Position numbers and translations under genes: made by a program. From Candidatus Cloacimonadota bacterium (GTDB taxonomy: Bacteria; Cloacimonadota; Cloacimonadia; Cloacimonadales; TCS61): a stretch of 6,251 nucleotides of DNA. Below are positions 6,063-6,251 of this stretch, in pieces. The stretch is taken from the NCBI GenBank assembly GCA_030667725.1, contig DAOUVH010000058.1:1-6251 (forward strand), written 5' to 3'. The notes under the pieces were generated by a model, which saw only the letters and a list, made by a program, of their open reading frames with translations, ran no database searches and was not told the DNA's origin. Every line of letters begins with the position of its first letter. Within the stretch, counting starts at the first letter, position 1.

Positions 6063-6251
6063 TTAGGGTTTAGATTTATTCTTTTCATACTTTGCAAGCA
6101 TAGCTATTACCTCAGGAGGAAAATCATTTGTAAAAATGATATGATTCTTACTAGCGATTCTTTTTTTTGAAAATTCATCAGCTTTATAACGACGTGGTAT
6201 TATAACACTAAGAACTGAGCCTAAAGCACCGATTGAAATACTAAACCCAAA
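6063..6251 (-). CDS. Unidentified protein, C-terminal 62 residues (5' end outside window), possible membrane anchor
   Basis: Read on the - strand, the frame is open from the window edge at 6251 to a TAA at 6063-6065. Sixty-two codons without a stop in such AT-rich DNA, with a balanced composition, support a real gene whose start lies beyond the window. The visible part begins with a hydrophobic, Gly/Ser-rich stretch (FGFSISIGALGSVLSVII) that looks like the end of a membrane helix. A basic turn PRRYKADEF follows (positive-inside, so a cytoplasmic tail is likely), then KKRIASKNHIIFTNDF, a short helix PPEVIAMLAKYEK and a Lys-rich end. I do not recognise the family. It converges on the pump operon and shares the terminator region with it, so no functional link is implied. 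The codons for FSKKR contain a run of eight A. Confidence 0.7.
   Translation of the reverse strand, partial: FGFSISIGALGSVLSVIIPRRYKADEFSKKRIASKNHIIFTNDFPPEVIAMLAKYEKNKSKP

Noticed and set aside
1..6251. A novel multi-gene system
   Set aside because: All complete genes fall into well-known efflux families in a familiar order; only the intergenic repeats and the partial - strand gene remain unexplained.

Overview
The window carries one complete tripartite efflux pump of the RND type on the + strand, preceded by the end of a TetR-type regulator gene. After it come a terminator, a short repeat-rich intergenic stretch, and the 3' end of an unrelated gene on the opposite strand. The genes imply a diderm (Gram-negative) bacterium: there is a TolC-like outer membrane channel with a signal peptide, a periplasmic adaptor with a lipobox, and an inner membrane RND transporter. 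The sequence is AT-rich throughout, and the proteins are rich in Lys, Ile, Asn and Glu. Together with the gene order (regulator, channel, lipidated adaptor, transporter) and the style of the intergenic repeats, this fits a non-proteobacterial lineage such as Bacteroidota, Cloacimonadota or a relative. That placement is an impression, not a demonstration.

Layout: 2-271 is the C-terminal ligand-binding part of a TetR-like repressor, cut by the window edge. 290-1636 is the TolC-family channel. 1636-2643 is the adaptor, starting inside the stop codon of the channel gene (TAATG). 2644-2779 is a 136-base gap, unusually long for this operon, filled with short tandem and inverted repeats. 2780-5866 is the RND transporter. 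5897-5923 is a strong hairpin terminator that could work in both directions. 5930-6062 holds two compact near-perfect hairpins and what may be a worn copy of a dispersed repeat. 6063-6251 (- strand) is the C-terminal 62 codons of an unidentified, probably membrane-anchored protein.

How it works together: the transporter uses the ion gradient across the inner membrane to capture substrates from the periplasm or outer leaflet, the lipid-anchored adaptor joins it to the channel, and the channel opens to the outside. The regulator gene lies only 18 bases upstream and is probably co-transcribed, so the operon is likely self-regulated in response to a pump substrate; its promoter lies before the window. 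The substrate cannot be read from the sequence. Notable details are a D-N/N version of the proton-relay residues in the transporter (AcrB has D-D/K), an Asp in place of Ser in the adaptor's channel-contact motif, and repeat debris splitting the operon. I see no previously undescribed system here; the window is mostly a conventional efflux operon with interesting intergenic DNA.
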